Translations under genes and position numbers: made by a program | The notes under the pieces: generated by a model | What the model was told of the DNA's origin: nothing | The model's input: only the letters and a program-made list of their open reading frames with translations | Databases searched by the model: none | DNA from: Kriegella aquimaris | GTDB lineage: Bacteria; Bacteroidota; Bacteroidia; Flavobacteriales; Flavobacteriaceae | DNA length: 50,345 nucleotides | Direction of reading: 5' to 3' | Assembly (NCBI RefSeq): GCF_900103215.1 | Contig: NZ_FNGV01000022.1 | Coordinates: 1-50,345, forward strand | Part shown: positions 16,063 to 24,708 of the stretch, piece after piece | Position numbering within the stretch: position 1 is the stretch's first letter | Layout: the number at the start of each line of letters is the position of its first letter

Positions 16063-17460
16063 CTATTCCTTATTTAACGAAGTATCAAGTGAGTTGGACA
16101 CAATCAGTTTTTTCGTCAAATAATTAAATCGAATATACAATAATATGGCCGATGCCGTAAGTCCGGTAAGCAGACCGATCCAAATGCCCGTACTTTCCAA
16201 CTCGGTATAGAGCCCTAAGTAGAATGAAATAGGGAAGCCAATCAGCCAATAGGCAACAAAGGTCATCCAAGTAGGGATCTTCACATCTTGTAATCCTCTT
16301 AAAGCTCCCAAAACAACTACTTGGATACCGTCGGAAATTTGGAAAAAGGCCGCTACAAATAATAATTTGGCGGTTAATTCAATGACTTCGGTGTTATCGA
16401 TTATATTGACCAAATCTTTCTCATCTAAATAAAGTGTGGGGAACCAAAATCGGCCCACCAAGAACAAAATGGCGAAAACAATTTCTAGAAGAAATGTGAG
16501 GAAAAAAATAGAAATCGCGATGCGCCTAAGTTCTTTGAAACTCTGTAGGCCCTTTTGATTGCCTACCCTTATCATGGCCGCAACCCCTAAGCCCATGCCT
16601 ACCATAAAGGTCATACTACTTAAATTCAAGGCTATTTGATTTGCCGCTTGCGGATTCTTACCCAATACGCCACTTAACCAAATGGCGGCGGTAAAAATAG
16701 CAACCTCAAAAAACATTTGAAGTGCCGATGGAAAGCCTAAACTTATGATTTTGTTCATCACCTTTTTTTCAATTTTCTTAAAATTGAAACCGGTAACATA
16801 ATCATGAAATTTTTTCTTATTCTTTAGCAAGATCCAAATGAATATGAGCATTACGATTCTAGATACCAATGTACCGATTGCCGCACCTACAATGCCCAAC
16901 TTTGGAAATCCCATTGACCCGAATATGAATAGATAGTTCAAGACAATGTTGACCACATTCGCGATAATCGTCGCATACATGGGGTATTTTGTTTGGGAAA
17001 GACCCTCAGAAAACTGTTTAAAGGCTTGGAACATTATCAAAGGCACCAATGAAAATGCCACCAAATCTAAATAGGGCAGCGCCAGTTCAACCACTTCAGG
17101 CGGCTGTCTCATTAAATGTATCAGCGGTTTAGATAACAGAATAAGGCCGAAAAGCGAAAGTCCCAAAAAGGTACAAAGTACCAATCCGTGCTTCAGCGCA
17201 CTTTTTCCATCTGCTTTGTGTCCTGCTCCGTCTGCTTCGGCCACCAAAGGGGTTATCGCTGTCGAAAACCCAATACCCAGCGACATAGCAATAAATACAA
17301 AACTATTGCCCAGGGAGACTGCAGCCAGTTCTGCAGTACCTAATTGACCGACCATAACATTGTCGGCAAAAGCCACAAAGGTATGCCCCAACATCCCAAG
17401 GATTACTGGAGTCGCCAATTTTAAATTATAACTGAATTCTTTTGTATATCGTTGTAACAA
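16063..17460 (-). CDS. MATE-family multidrug/sodium antiporter (NorM-like)
   Basis: Protein of 465 residues with twelve predicted transmembrane helices in two repeats of six, the normal MATE size. Family segments include KLATPVILGMLGHTFVAFADNVMVGQLG at the N-terminus (first 20: KLATPVILGMLGHTFVAFAD), GIGFSTAITPLVAEADG and the second-half equivalent VAAMIRVGNQKG. MATE proteins export cationic drugs or metabolites in exchange for Na+ or H+ across the cytoplasmic membrane. The gene follows mazG by 58 bases on the same strand and may share its transcript. Substrate unknown. Confidence 0.9.
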   Translation of the reverse strand: MLQRYTKEFSYNLKLATPVILGMLGHTFVAFADNVMVGQLGTAELAAVSLGNSFVFIAMSLGIGFSTAITPLVAEADGAGHKADGKSALKHGLVLCTFLGLSLFGLILLSKPLIHLMRQPPEVVELALPYLDLVAFSLVPLIMFQAFKQFSEGLSQTKYPMYATIIANVVNIVLNYLFIFGSMGFPKLGIVGAAIGTLVSRIVMLIFIWILLKNKKKFHDYVTGFNFKKIEKKVMNKIISLGFPSALQMFFEVAIFTAAIWLSGVLGKNPQAANQIALNLSSMTFMVGMGLGVAAMIRVGNQKGLQSFKELRRIAISIFFLTFLLEIVFAILFLVGRFWFPTLYLDEKDLVNIIDNTEVIELTAKLLFVAAFFQISDGIQVVVLGALRGLQDVKIPTWMTFVAYWLIGFPISFYLGLYTELESTGIWIGLLTGLTASAILLYIRFNYLTKKLIVSNSLDTSLNKE

Positions 17461-17518
17461 AATCTCTTTATGGATTTGGTGTTAGACACCTATTGTTTTC
17501 TTTAATTTGGGGTTCTAC

Positions 17519-18298
17519 TTAATGCTCATTATGTTTCGCTTCCTCCCAAAAAACATCCATTTCTTGTAAAGTCATCTCTTTTAAAGATTTTCCCACCAAT
17601 TTCGCACGTTCTTCGAGGTATTGAAAGCGCTTTATAAATTTTTTATTGGTGCGTTCTAGCGCATTTTCGGGGTTAATATTCAGAAAACGGGCGTAGTTTA
17701 CCATTGAAAATAAAACATCGCCAAACTCCGCTTCCATAGCATCGTGTCGGTTTTTATCAATTTCGGTCTGAAGCTCGGCAAGTTCTTCCTGCAACTTTTC
17801 AAAGACCTGTTCGGGTTTTTCCCAATCAAAGCCGACCCCCGCGACCTTATCTTGAATTCGGTTGGCCTTCACCAAGGATGGCAAACCATTTGGCACTCCT
17901 TCCAAGACGCTCTTTTTTCCCTCTTTTAATTTTATGTTTTCCCAGTTGCGCTTTACTTCTTCCTCATCGGCAACCTCGACATCACCATATATATGTGGAT
18001 GTCTATTAATCAATTTTTCGCAGATTTCATTGGCAACATCGCCCATATCAAAGGCTTCGGTCTCGGAACCAATTTTTGCGTAAAAAACAATGTGCAGCAA
18101 CAAATCTCCCAATTCCTTTTTTACCTCATCAAGGTTGTCTTCTAAAATAGCATCACCAAGTTCATAAGTTTCTTCTATGGTCAAATGTCTCAAGGTCTCC
18201 ATGGTCTGCTTTTTGTCCCAAGGGCATTGGGCGCGAAGCTCATCCATAATAGTCAATAATCGATCAAAAGCCTTAAGTTGTGATTCCCTAGAATTCAT
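17519..18298 (-). CDS. mazG: Nucleoside triphosphate pyrophosphohydrolase MazG
   Basis: Protein of 259 residues with two MazG domains: about 8-115 (CPWDKKQT, then EETYELGDAI and KKELGDLLLHIVF) and about 140-250 (EELAELQTEI, EFGDVLFSMVNYAR). The acidic EExxE and ExxD residues bind Mg2+. MazG hydrolyses NTPs and dNTPs to the monophosphate plus pyrophosphate, cleaning the pool and affecting stress signalling. ATG 18298 was chosen because a perfect -7 promoter box occupies 18314-18321, which overlaps an earlier in-frame ATG at 18316. MATE follows downstream. Confidence 0.93.
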   Translation of the reverse strand: MNSRESQLKAFDRLLTIMDELRAQCPWDKKQTMETLRHLTIEETYELGDAILEDNLDEVKKELGDLLLHIVFYAKIGSETEAFDMGDVANEICEKLINRHPHIYGDVEVADEEEVKRNWENIKLKEGKKSVLEGVPNGLPSLVKANRIQDKVAGVGFDWEKPEQVFEKLQEELAELQTEIDKNRHDAMEAEFGDVLFSMVNYARFLNINPENALERTNKKFIKRFQYLEERAKLVGKSLKEMTLQEMDVFWEEAKHNEH

Positions 18299-18313
18299 AA
18301 ACTGATATTTTGG

Positions 18314-18321
18314 CAAAAGTA
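18314..18321 (-). promoter_or_regulatory. TAnnTTTG -7 box of mazG
   Basis: The minus strand reads TACTTTTG, a full match, 15 bases before ATG 18298. It rules out the start at 18316. Confidence 0.6.
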
Positions 18322-18368
18322 CGAATCTAAGATATTAGACCGTGTTGTATTATTTAGTATTTTAGAAG

Positions 18369-18392
18369 ATTGAAAAAAAGGCCATTTTCAAT
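18369..18392. repeat. Perfect 8-bp inverted repeat between divergent genes
   Basis: ATTGAAAA (18369-18376) and TTTTCAAT (18385-18392) with an 8-base spacer lie between the mazG promoter and the DUF3500 start. It is a possible operator; function unknown. Confidence 0.35.
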
Positions 18393-18482
18393 TCGATTCG
18401 CCAACAAATGCGATATATTGTAGGTTCTTCTTTTAATAAACCACGTACACTAAAATAATCTTAAAACAAATTACCACCGAAC

Positions 18483-19514
18483 ATGAGAACATTTAGAAAA
18501 GTAGTTCTTCTTATAATTTTTTCATTTTTTTTAAGTACCGCTGCCGCCCAAGACCTTTCAGAAAAGGCCAATAACTTTCTTGGTACACTGTCAAAAGAAT
18601 TAAAGTCAGAAGCCTTTTTCCCGTTGGATGATGCGGAGCGAACAAACTTCAACTTCGTTCCCATGGACCGCAAGGGGCCCACGTTCCACGATTTCAATGA
18701 AGCTCAAAAGCAGGCCGCTTTAGATTTATTAAGGGCTTCACTGAGTGAAGATGGTTACCGCAAAACAACAGACATCATGTCGCTCGAAAAGGTTCTTAAC
18801 GAACTGCTTAACGACCCAAGCAAAAAAATGTCTGACGGAAGACCCTACCGAGACCCCCTAAACTACCACTTTTGTATTTTTGGCACCCCCTCACCCACCG
18901 ATTTTTGGGGCTGGCGTTTTGAAGGCCATCATGTATCCGTGAACTTTACTTCAACAGATGGAAAAATAATATCCTCGACGCCGAGTTTTTTCGGGTCAAA
19001 TCCCGGTATTGTGCAAAGTACGGCAGCCAAAGGCAAGGAAGTATTGAAAAGAGAAACCGACCTTGGTTTTAAACTTGTAAATTCTCTCGAACCAAATCAG
19101 TTAAAAACAGCGAAATTCTCAGATGAGGCTCCGTACGAAATTATCACCACCAACAAACAAGAAGTTGGGATTATAGAAACCAAAGGAATTACATACTCGG
19201 CGCTTTCCAAAAGCCAGAAGGAAATATTCATGGAACTTTTAAATGTGTATTTGGATACGTATGAATCTGACTTTGCCGCACATTTCAAAAAAAGAATAAA
19301 AAAAGCGGGGATGGAAAACCTACGTTTCGCATGGGCAGGCAGTCTAAAAGCTGGCATACCGAATTATTATCGCATTCATGGGCCTATTCTCCTCATTGAA
19401 TATGCCAACACACAGAACAATGCCAATCATGTACACACCGCTATTCGCGATCTGGAAAACGATTTTGCCAAGAGCGCATTGAAGGAACATTACGAAGCAC
19501 ATCACCACAACTAA
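18483..19514 (+). CDS. Secreted DUF3500 protein
   Basis: Protein of 343 residues with a Sec signal peptide (cleavage near TAAAQ, residue 21). The DUF3500 body contains RTNFNFVPMDRKGPTF, YHFCIFGTPSPTDFWGWRFE and a C-terminal RIHGPILLIEYANTQNNANH with HVHTAIRDLENDF. The conserved His, Trp and Glu residues suggest an enzyme or binding protein, but no activity is known to me. It is exported to the periplasm or beyond. The next gene, a Tat-type TIM-barrel protein, starts eight bases after the stop, so they form an operon at the edge of the carbohydrate region. Confidence 0.85.
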   Translation: MRTFRKVVLLIIFSFFLSTAAAQDLSEKANNFLGTLSKELKSEAFFPLDDAERTNFNFVPMDRKGPTFHDFNEAQKQAALDLLRASLSEDGYRKTTDIMSLEKVLNELLNDPSKKMSDGRPYRDPLNYHFCIFGTPSPTDFWGWRFEGHHVSVNFTSTDGKIISSTPSFFGSNPGIVQSTAAKGKEVLKRETDLGFKLVNSLEPNQLKTAKFSDEAPYEIITTNKQEVGIIETKGITYSALSKSQKEIFMELLNVYLDTYESDFAAHFKKRIKKAGMENLRFAWAGSLKAGIPNYYRIHGPILLIEYANTQNNANHVHTAIRDLENDFAKSALKEHYEAHHHN

Positions 19515-19522
19515 AAACAGCC

Positions 19523-20356
19523 ATGGCAACAAGAAGAGATTTTTTCACGCAATCGGCCTTACTGGCTTTAGGAACAATGGTACTACCGTCATACGCCATT
19601 TCTCCTCCAAAAAAATTAAAATTAGGGGTTCAATTGTATACGTTTCGAGATGAAATGACCGCAGACCCCAAAGAAACCTTAAAACAGATTGCGGCAATCG
19701 GTATCAAAGAAATTGAAACGGCCCGAAGTTCTAAAGGCCATTATTACGGACTTTCGCCAGAGGAAATGAAAAGAACATGTGCCGACTTGGGCATGAACCT
19801 TAAAAGTGGTCATGTGGCGCTTGATAAAAAATTTCAAAAAACCATGGATGAAGCCGCGGCATCGGGGCAAGAATACCTTATCTGCTCATCAATGCCCTCT
19901 GATGGCCAAACGGTCGACAATTATAAAAAAGTGGCGGAAGCCTTCAACAAAGCTGGCGAGGATTGTAAAAAAATGGGGCTTAAATTCGGATACCACAATC
20001 ACGGTTATGAGTTTGAAACTGACCAGGGTAAAGTGCTTTACGATATTCTAATGGATAACACCGAACCCGACTTGGTACATATGGAATTAGACCTCGGCTG
20101 GGTTGTCATGGGCGGTAAAGACCCGCTTGACTATTTTAAAAAATACCCTAAGCGTTTTCCGTTGTGGCATTTGAAAGACATGAATCTAAAGGATGGACAC
20201 AGTACCGAATTCGGAAAAGGTGCACTAGACATTCCAGCAATGATAGCCAATAGAAAAGCTTCAGGGGTAAAACATATTTTTATAGAACAGGAAGAATACG
20301 CCAATACTCCCCTAGAAAGCATGCAGTACAACATGAATTATATGCACCATCTATAA
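19523..20356 (+). CDS. Exported TIM-barrel sugar isomerase/epimerase-like protein
   Basis: Protein of 277 residues. The N-terminus TRRDFFTQSALLALG is a twin-arginine signal, so the folded protein is exported. The rest is an AP-endonuclease-2-like xylose isomerase TIM barrel: LKLGVQLYTFRDEM, LKFGYHNHGYEF with metal-binding His residues, HMELDLGWVVMGG, FPLWHLKDMN and a C-terminal FIEQEEY with a Glu ligand. Family members isomerise or epimerise sugars or dehydrate inositol derivatives with a divalent metal. It is the second gene of an operon with the DUF3500 gene. The substrate is unknown; the context suggests a free or oxidised monosaccharide in the periplasm. Confidence 0.85.
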   Translation: MATRRDFFTQSALLALGTMVLPSYAISPPKKLKLGVQLYTFRDEMTADPKETLKQIAAIGIKEIETARSSKGHYYGLSPEEMKRTCADLGMNLKSGHVALDKKFQKTMDEAAASGQEYLICSSMPSDGQTVDNYKKVAEAFNKAGEDCKKMGLKFGYHNHGYEFETDQGKVLYDILMDNTEPDLVHMELDLGWVVMGGKDPLDYFKKYPKRFPLWHLKDMNLKDGHSTEFGKGALDIPAMIANRKASGVKHIFIEQEEYANTPLESMQYNMNYMHHL

Positions 20357-20485
20357 AGCCAGGTCGCTCGCCCCAAATTTAAATTTCGGTCGTGCCTTTA
20401 TTTAAATTAAGAGCTAAACCCATGTTATTTTTAGTGTTTTGACTTCCTTCGTTCTTTATAGTCGGAAATTAAAAAAAATTTTCGA

Positions 20486-20503
20486 TCATGGTGATAGCCA
20501 TGA
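20486..20503. repeat. 6-bp inverted repeat upstream of the lactonase operon
   Basis: TCATGG and CCATGA with a 6-base spacer lie 127 bases before the SMP-30 start. It may be an operator for a sugar-responsive regulator. A one-mismatch -7 box (TTACTTTG, 20551-20558) lies between the repeat and the gene. Confidence 0.3.
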
Positions 20504-20629
20504 AATTTCTAGGTTTGCTTGAACGCGTGATTTTAGTTTGAGTTTCAGAGTTACTTTGCCCTTAGTGCTATAAAAACGAAATTATTTTAAATTTCTCTTC
20601 GTACATTAATACCCAAAATTGCAACCCAT

Positions 20630-21541
20630 ATGAAAAAAGGCAAAAGGCATTTTTTTACTACATTCCTATTCTCTACAATGATTTTGTCGATTAGTGCTCA
20701 AAAAACACCGCTTATCGCAGATGGTGCTGAAATTACTTTGGTCGCTTCCGATTACAAGTTCACTGAGGGTCCCGCAGTAGACAAAGAGGGCAACGTGTTC
20801 TTCACAGACCAACCCAATGACCGTATTATCAAATGGTCGGTGGTGGATGGTTCGGTATCGGTTTTTATGGAGCCTTCTGGGCGTGCCAATGGACTTTACT
20901 TTGACCGCCAAGGAAATTTAGTGGCCTGCGCCGATGAAAAGTTTCAACTCTGGCGTATCGATCCCAAGAAAAATGTAACAGTTCTTGTTGATGGGTTTGA
21001 GGGGAAGAACCTGAACGGCCCCAATGATTTATGGATAGATTTAAAAGGAGGCACCTATTTTACGGATCCTTTTTACAAACGTGATTATTGGGAACGCACA
21101 GAAAAAGATATTCAAAACGAGCGGGTTTATTACCTTACCCCTGACATGGATAAAATTAAAATTGTCGCCAACGACTTTGAGCGGCCAAATGGCATTGTAG
21201 GTTCCCCAGACGGTAAAATTCTGTATGTATCCGACATTGGAGCCAAGAAAACCTATTCTTATAGTATTAGCGAAGACGGCTACCTTACCAACAAACAGTT
21301 GTTTGCCGATATGGGTTCTGACGGCATGACCTTAGACAATCAAGGTAATGTCTATTTAACAGGAAACGGGGTCACCGTTTTTAATTCCATGGGTGAGCAG
21401 ATTCAGCATATACCCATAGACCAAAAATGGACTGCCAATGTCACTTTTGGAGGCAAAGACCAAAAAACACTTTTTATTACCGCTATGAATTCGCTCTACA
21501 CATTGCAGATGAATGTTCATGGTGTCACACACCTAAATTGA
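20630..21541 (+). CDS. Secreted SMP-30/gluconolactonase-family lactonase
   Basis: Protein of 303 residues with a Sec signal peptide (MKKGKRHFF..., cleavage near SISAQ). The six-bladed propeller shows the metal ligands of the family: Glu in FTEGPAVD, Asn in LNGPNDLW, and Asp in GSDGMTLD. FTDPFY lies in the active-site blade. Such enzymes open aldono-lactones to aldonic acids. The gene runs into a Gfo/Idh/MocA oxidoreductase only eight bases downstream, which would produce the lactone by oxidising a sugar. Both are exported, so the reaction pair is placed in the periplasm. The actual sugar is not known. Confidence 0.88.
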   Translation: MKKGKRHFFTTFLFSTMILSISAQKTPLIADGAEITLVASDYKFTEGPAVDKEGNVFFTDQPNDRIIKWSVVDGSVSVFMEPSGRANGLYFDRQGNLVACADEKFQLWRIDPKKNVTVLVDGFEGKNLNGPNDLWIDLKGGTYFTDPFYKRDYWERTEKDIQNERVYYLTPDMDKIKIVANDFERPNGIVGSPDGKILYVSDIGAKKTYSYSISEDGYLTNKQLFADMGSDGMTLDNQGNVYLTGNGVTVFNSMGEQIQHIPIDQKWTANVTFGGKDQKTLFITAMNSLYTLQMNVHGVTHLN

Positions 21542-21549
21542 GCTATAAA

Positions 21550-22671
21550 ATGTCACTGTACCATCTATACAAAAGACTTGGCACTATCATTATTATAATG
21601 ATACTCATAACGACCCCACAACTGGTAAATAGCCAAACCGAAGCTCCATTAAAAGTAGGCATTGCCGGTATCACCCACTCCCATGTGCACCAACTCTTGC
21701 GAAGACCTGAACAAGGTGATATTAAAATCGTAGGTATTGCCGAATCCAATAGAGATCTAGCAAAACGATATGCCGATCGCTATGGGTATTCCATGGATAT
21801 TGTTTTTAGTACCGTAGAAGAAATGATAGCCGCTACCCATCCTGAAGCGGTTACCGCTTTTGGAAGCATCTATGATCATTTAGGTGTAGTTGAAGCCTGC
21901 GCTCCCAAAGGTATACACGTTATGGTCGAAAAACCTTTAGCTGTGAGTATCGCGCATGTTAAGAAAATGGAAGGCCTTGCGAAAAAACATAAGATTCATT
22001 TATTGACCAATTATGAAACAACTTGGTATTCATCGAATCATAAGGCTTATGAGATGGTCGAGAATAACGCTATTGGCGAGCTACGTAAAATAGTAGTGCA
22101 CGATGGGCACGAAGGCCCTGAAGAAATAGGTGTGAATCCCGAATTTTTAGAATGGCTCACAGACCCTATAAAAAATGGTGGTGGTGCAGTGATAGATTTC
22201 GGATGCTACGGTGCCAATTTAGTTACTTGGTTGATGAAGGGTGAACGACCCATCTCCGTATTGGCCATGACCCAGACTATAAAACCTGAGAAGTATCCAA
22301 AAGTTGATGATGAAGCCACCATTATATTGAAATTTCCAAAAAGTCAGGCTATCATTCAAGCCTCATGGAACTGGCCCTTCTCCCGAAAAGATATGGAAAT
22401 ATATGGCAAAACAGGATTCATTCTGAGTGATAACGCTACCAATATCCGTTACAGGCTTGACTCAAAAGAAACAGTAAAAAGTGAAAAATTAGAAAAAAGA
22501 ATAGCGCCTTATAATGATCCATTTTCTTTTTTATCGGCCGTCATAAGGCAAAAGATTACCCTGCCACCCTACGCGCTATCTTCCTTGGAAAATAACGTCG
22601 TGGTAGTAGAAATTTTAGAAATGGCCAAGGAGAGTGCAAAAACGGGCAAAGCTGTACAATTTAAGAAGTAA
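21550..22671 (+). CDS. Exported Gfo/Idh/MocA-family oxidoreductase
   Basis: Protein of 373 residues, starting at ATG 21550, eight bases after the lactonase stop. A Sec-type signal (YKRLGTIIIIMILITTP, cleavage near VNSQ) precedes the Rossmann domain. The nucleotide-binding turn reads GIAGITHSHVH, where Gly-x-Gly is replaced by Gly-x-x-Gly. The catalytic EKP is at Glu127-Lys128-Pro129 (MVEKPLAVS), and GGGAVIDFGCYG lies in the C-terminal domain. Family members oxidise or epimerise sugars with NAD(P) tightly bound. There is no twin-arginine motif, so how a cofactor would be acquired outside the cytoplasm is unclear. It probably forms a pair with the lactonase. Confidence 0.87.
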   Translation: MSLYHLYKRLGTIIIIMILITTPQLVNSQTEAPLKVGIAGITHSHVHQLLRRPEQGDIKIVGIAESNRDLAKRYADRYGYSMDIVFSTVEEMIAATHPEAVTAFGSIYDHLGVVEACAPKGIHVMVEKPLAVSIAHVKKMEGLAKKHKIHLLTNYETTWYSSNHKAYEMVENNAIGELRKIVVHDGHEGPEEIGVNPEFLEWLTDPIKNGGGAVIDFGCYGANLVTWLMKGERPISVLAMTQTIKPEKYPKVDDEATIILKFPKSQAIIQASWNWPFSRKDMEIYGKTGFILSDNATNIRYRLDSKETVKSEKLEKRIAPYNDPFSFLSAVIRQKITLPPYALSSLENNVVVVEILEMAKESAKTGKAVQFKK

Positions 22672-22702
22672 AGGAAATTAAAGTTGCAAGCGCGTCCGAC
22701 CA

Positions 22703-23206
22703 ATGAATTATTTAGAAAAAATGTTGAAACCAAAAATTGAACAACTTTCAACAAAGACGGTCGTTGGTAAATCGCTAAGAATGTCATTGGCCAACAATAG
22801 AACCTTTGAATTGTGGCAAAGTTTTATGCCCTTACGCAAAACAATTAAAGATAGTCCGAGTCCCCATTTATATTCCATACAGGTTTACGACAATGACACT
22901 TACTACGAAAACTTTAACCCGCAAACCGAGTTTACAAAATGGGCAGCCATAGAAACCGTGAATAATGATAGTTTACCAGAAAATTTAGAAACCTTGAAAT
23001 TAGATGGAGGTCTCTATGCGATTTTCCATTATGAAGGCTCGAGCACGGATCCTAGTATTTTCCAATACATTTTCAAAACTTGGTTGCCACAATCAAGTTA
23101 TGAGTTAGACGAAAGACCCCATTTTGAAATTTTGGGAAACAAGTATAAAAATGAAGACCCAAATTCAGAAGAACAAATTTGTATACCTATCAAATTAAAA
23201 AAATAA
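22703..23206 (+). CDS. GyrI-like/AraC-effector-binding-type small protein
   Basis: Protein of 167 residues, cytoplasmic. It resembles the GyrI-like ligand-binding fold: an N-terminal strand with TKTVVGKSLRMSL, a middle with LYSIQVYDNDTYYENFNP, then LDGGLYAIFHYEGSS, IFQYIFKTWLPQSSYELDERPHFE (here FKTWLPQSSYELDERPHFE) and a C-terminal ICIPIK. In transcription regulators this fold binds drugs or other small hydrophobics. Stand-alone copies may sequester or hydrolyse them. It starts 31 bases after the oxidoreductase gene on the same strand but need not be in its pathway. ATG 22721 is an alternative start. Confidence 0.78.
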   Translation: MNYLEKMLKPKIEQLSTKTVVGKSLRMSLANNRTFELWQSFMPLRKTIKDSPSPHLYSIQVYDNDTYYENFNPQTEFTKWAAIETVNNDSLPENLETLKLDGGLYAIFHYEGSSTDPSIFQYIFKTWLPQSSYELDERPHFEILGNKYKNEDPNSEEQICIPIKLKK

Positions 23207-23263
23207 CTTTAGTAGAACGCATTGATAAAGGCCCAATATTTTAAATTCTAAAAATCACGATCC

Positions 23264-23722
23264 ATGACCATCCGTAATCTTTTTGACCCAAAGGAATCAC
23301 AGGAAACCATTGTACGCATAAACAGTTTAAACTCAGAAACTCAACCTTTATGGGGAAAAATGAGCGTAGCACAGATGTTGGCCCACTGCAATGTGGCTTA
23401 CGAACTCGTTTATGAAGATAAACACCAAAAACCAAAAGGATTCAAGAAGTTCTTAATCAAGCTTTTCGCAAAAAATATTGTAGTAGGGCCAAAGCCATAT
23501 AAGAAAAATAGTATGACTTCTCCGATATTTATAATCAGTGATGCCCGTGATTTTGATAAGGAAAAGAAACGTTTGATTTACCATATCGAAAAAACGCAAC
23601 AATTAGGGGGCTCTCACTTTAACAACAAAGAGTCTCATGCTTTTGGTCCATTATCGGAAAAAGAATGGAATACATTATTTTCTAAACATTTAGACCATCA
23701 CTTACAACAGTTTGGGGTTTAA
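23264..23722 (+). CDS. DUF1569 protein (DinB-like fold)
   Basis: Protein of 152 residues without signal peptide. Markers of DUF1569 are LWGKMSVAQMLAHCNVAYEL with a conserved His, a basic middle segment, and HAFGPLSEKEWNTLFSKHLDHHLQQFG at the end (HLDHHLQQFG carries the metal-binding His cluster). The family belongs to the DinB/YfiT four-helix group and has no confirmed activity. It follows the GyrI-like gene by 57 bases, and both may be part of a small-molecule response. It is unrelated in sequence to the DinB gene at 1853. Confidence 0.85.
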   Translation: MTIRNLFDPKESQETIVRINSLNSETQPLWGKMSVAQMLAHCNVAYELVYEDKHQKPKGFKKFLIKLFAKNIVVGPKPYKKNSMTSPIFIISDARDFDKEKKRLIYHIEKTQQLGGSHFNNKESHAFGPLSEKEWNTLFSKHLDHHLQQFGV

Positions 23723-23854
23723 AAAAGTTTTCTTCTGATAATTATTCTATTTTGGTTTAAGCCATGATAGCTAGAAACCCTATTCTTAAGTTGCTAATTG
23801 ACCACTGTCGTTCACTTATCAAATACTGATGAGAAAAGTTCTTGATTTCCTATC

Positions 23855-23866
23855 AAATCATGATTT
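23855..23866. repeat. 12-bp perfect palindrome upstream of the aquaglyceroporin gene
   Basis: AAATCATGATTT is its own reverse complement and lies 86 bases before ATG 23953. A partly overlapping inverted repeat (TTGAT, ATCAA) flanks it. It could be an operator. Confidence 0.35.
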
Positions 23867-23952
23867 TCGAAATACAACATCTTAAATTATGGGTGGATAA
23901 AGTATTCAACATTTTTTCTATCTTACGCATTCCTAATTAAACGACCACAACC

Positions 23953-24678
23953 ATGACAGCTTATATTTTTGAATTTATAGGAACCGGTATGCTAATTCTT
24001 TTGGGCAATGGTATTGTAGCCAATGTAGTCTTGAAAGGAACCAAGGGATCTGATGCCGGTTGGACAGGTATCTCTTTGGCATGGGGTATCGCTGTTTTTG
24101 TAGGTGTCTTTATAAGTGGCAATGTTAGCGGGGCTCACCTGAACCCTGCAGTGTCAGTAGGTTTGGCTGTCGCCGGCAAATTTGAATGGGCATTGGTCCC
24201 GGGTTATGCAATTGCCCAAATTTTAGGGGCTATGATGGGCAATTTACTCGTATGGTTAACGTATAAAAAGCAATATGATGCCACTGAAGACCAAGGGGCT
24301 CTTTTAGCTACGTTTTGCACCGCACCGGCAATCCGAAGTCCTCTTTGGAATTTTGTAACCGAGGTCATTGGTACATTTGTCTTAGTTTTCGGAGTGTTTT
24401 ATATTGCAGGAGGTTCATTTTCGGAAGAACCCGTCTCATTAGGGTCTTTAGACGCCCTGCCTGTAGCTCTTTTGGTAATGGGGATAGGTTTCGCCCTTGG
24501 TGGCCCAACGGGCTATGCCATTAACCCAGCTCGAGATTTCGGGCCACGTCTTTTGCATGCATTGCTTCCGTTAAAAGGAAAAGGCATTAGTGACTGGGGC
24601 TATGCCTGGGTTCCTATTATCGGTCCGTTAGTGGGAGGTTCACTAGCTGCCGGGGTATTTCTTTTGCTCAGTGCATAA
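23953..24678 (+). CDS. glpF: Aquaglyceroporin, MIP family (glycerol facilitator type)
   Basis: Protein of 241 residues with six membrane helices and two half-helices. Both NPA boxes are present: SGAHLNPAVSVG and GYAINPARDFGPR. The Asp after the second box (NPARD) is typical of glycerol-conducting channels rather than water-only aquaporins. The channel passes glycerol and small polyols across the cytoplasmic membrane. No glpK or glpD is adjacent; instead an SGNH hydrolase gene follows after 30 bases. The role may be uptake of a small product made by the exported enzymes around it, which is inference. Confidence 0.9.
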   Translation: MTAYIFEFIGTGMLILLGNGIVANVVLKGTKGSDAGWTGISLAWGIAVFVGVFISGNVSGAHLNPAVSVGLAVAGKFEWALVPGYAIAQILGAMMGNLLVWLTYKKQYDATEDQGALLATFCTAPAIRSPLWNFVTEVIGTFVLVFGVFYIAGGSFSEEPVSLGSLDALPVALLVMGIGFALGGPTGYAINPARDFGPRLLHALLPLKGKGISDWGYAWVPIIGPLVGGSLAAGVFLLLSA

Positions 24679-24708
24679 TTTCTAAAATTTTATTCCTAAA
24701 TAATTAAA

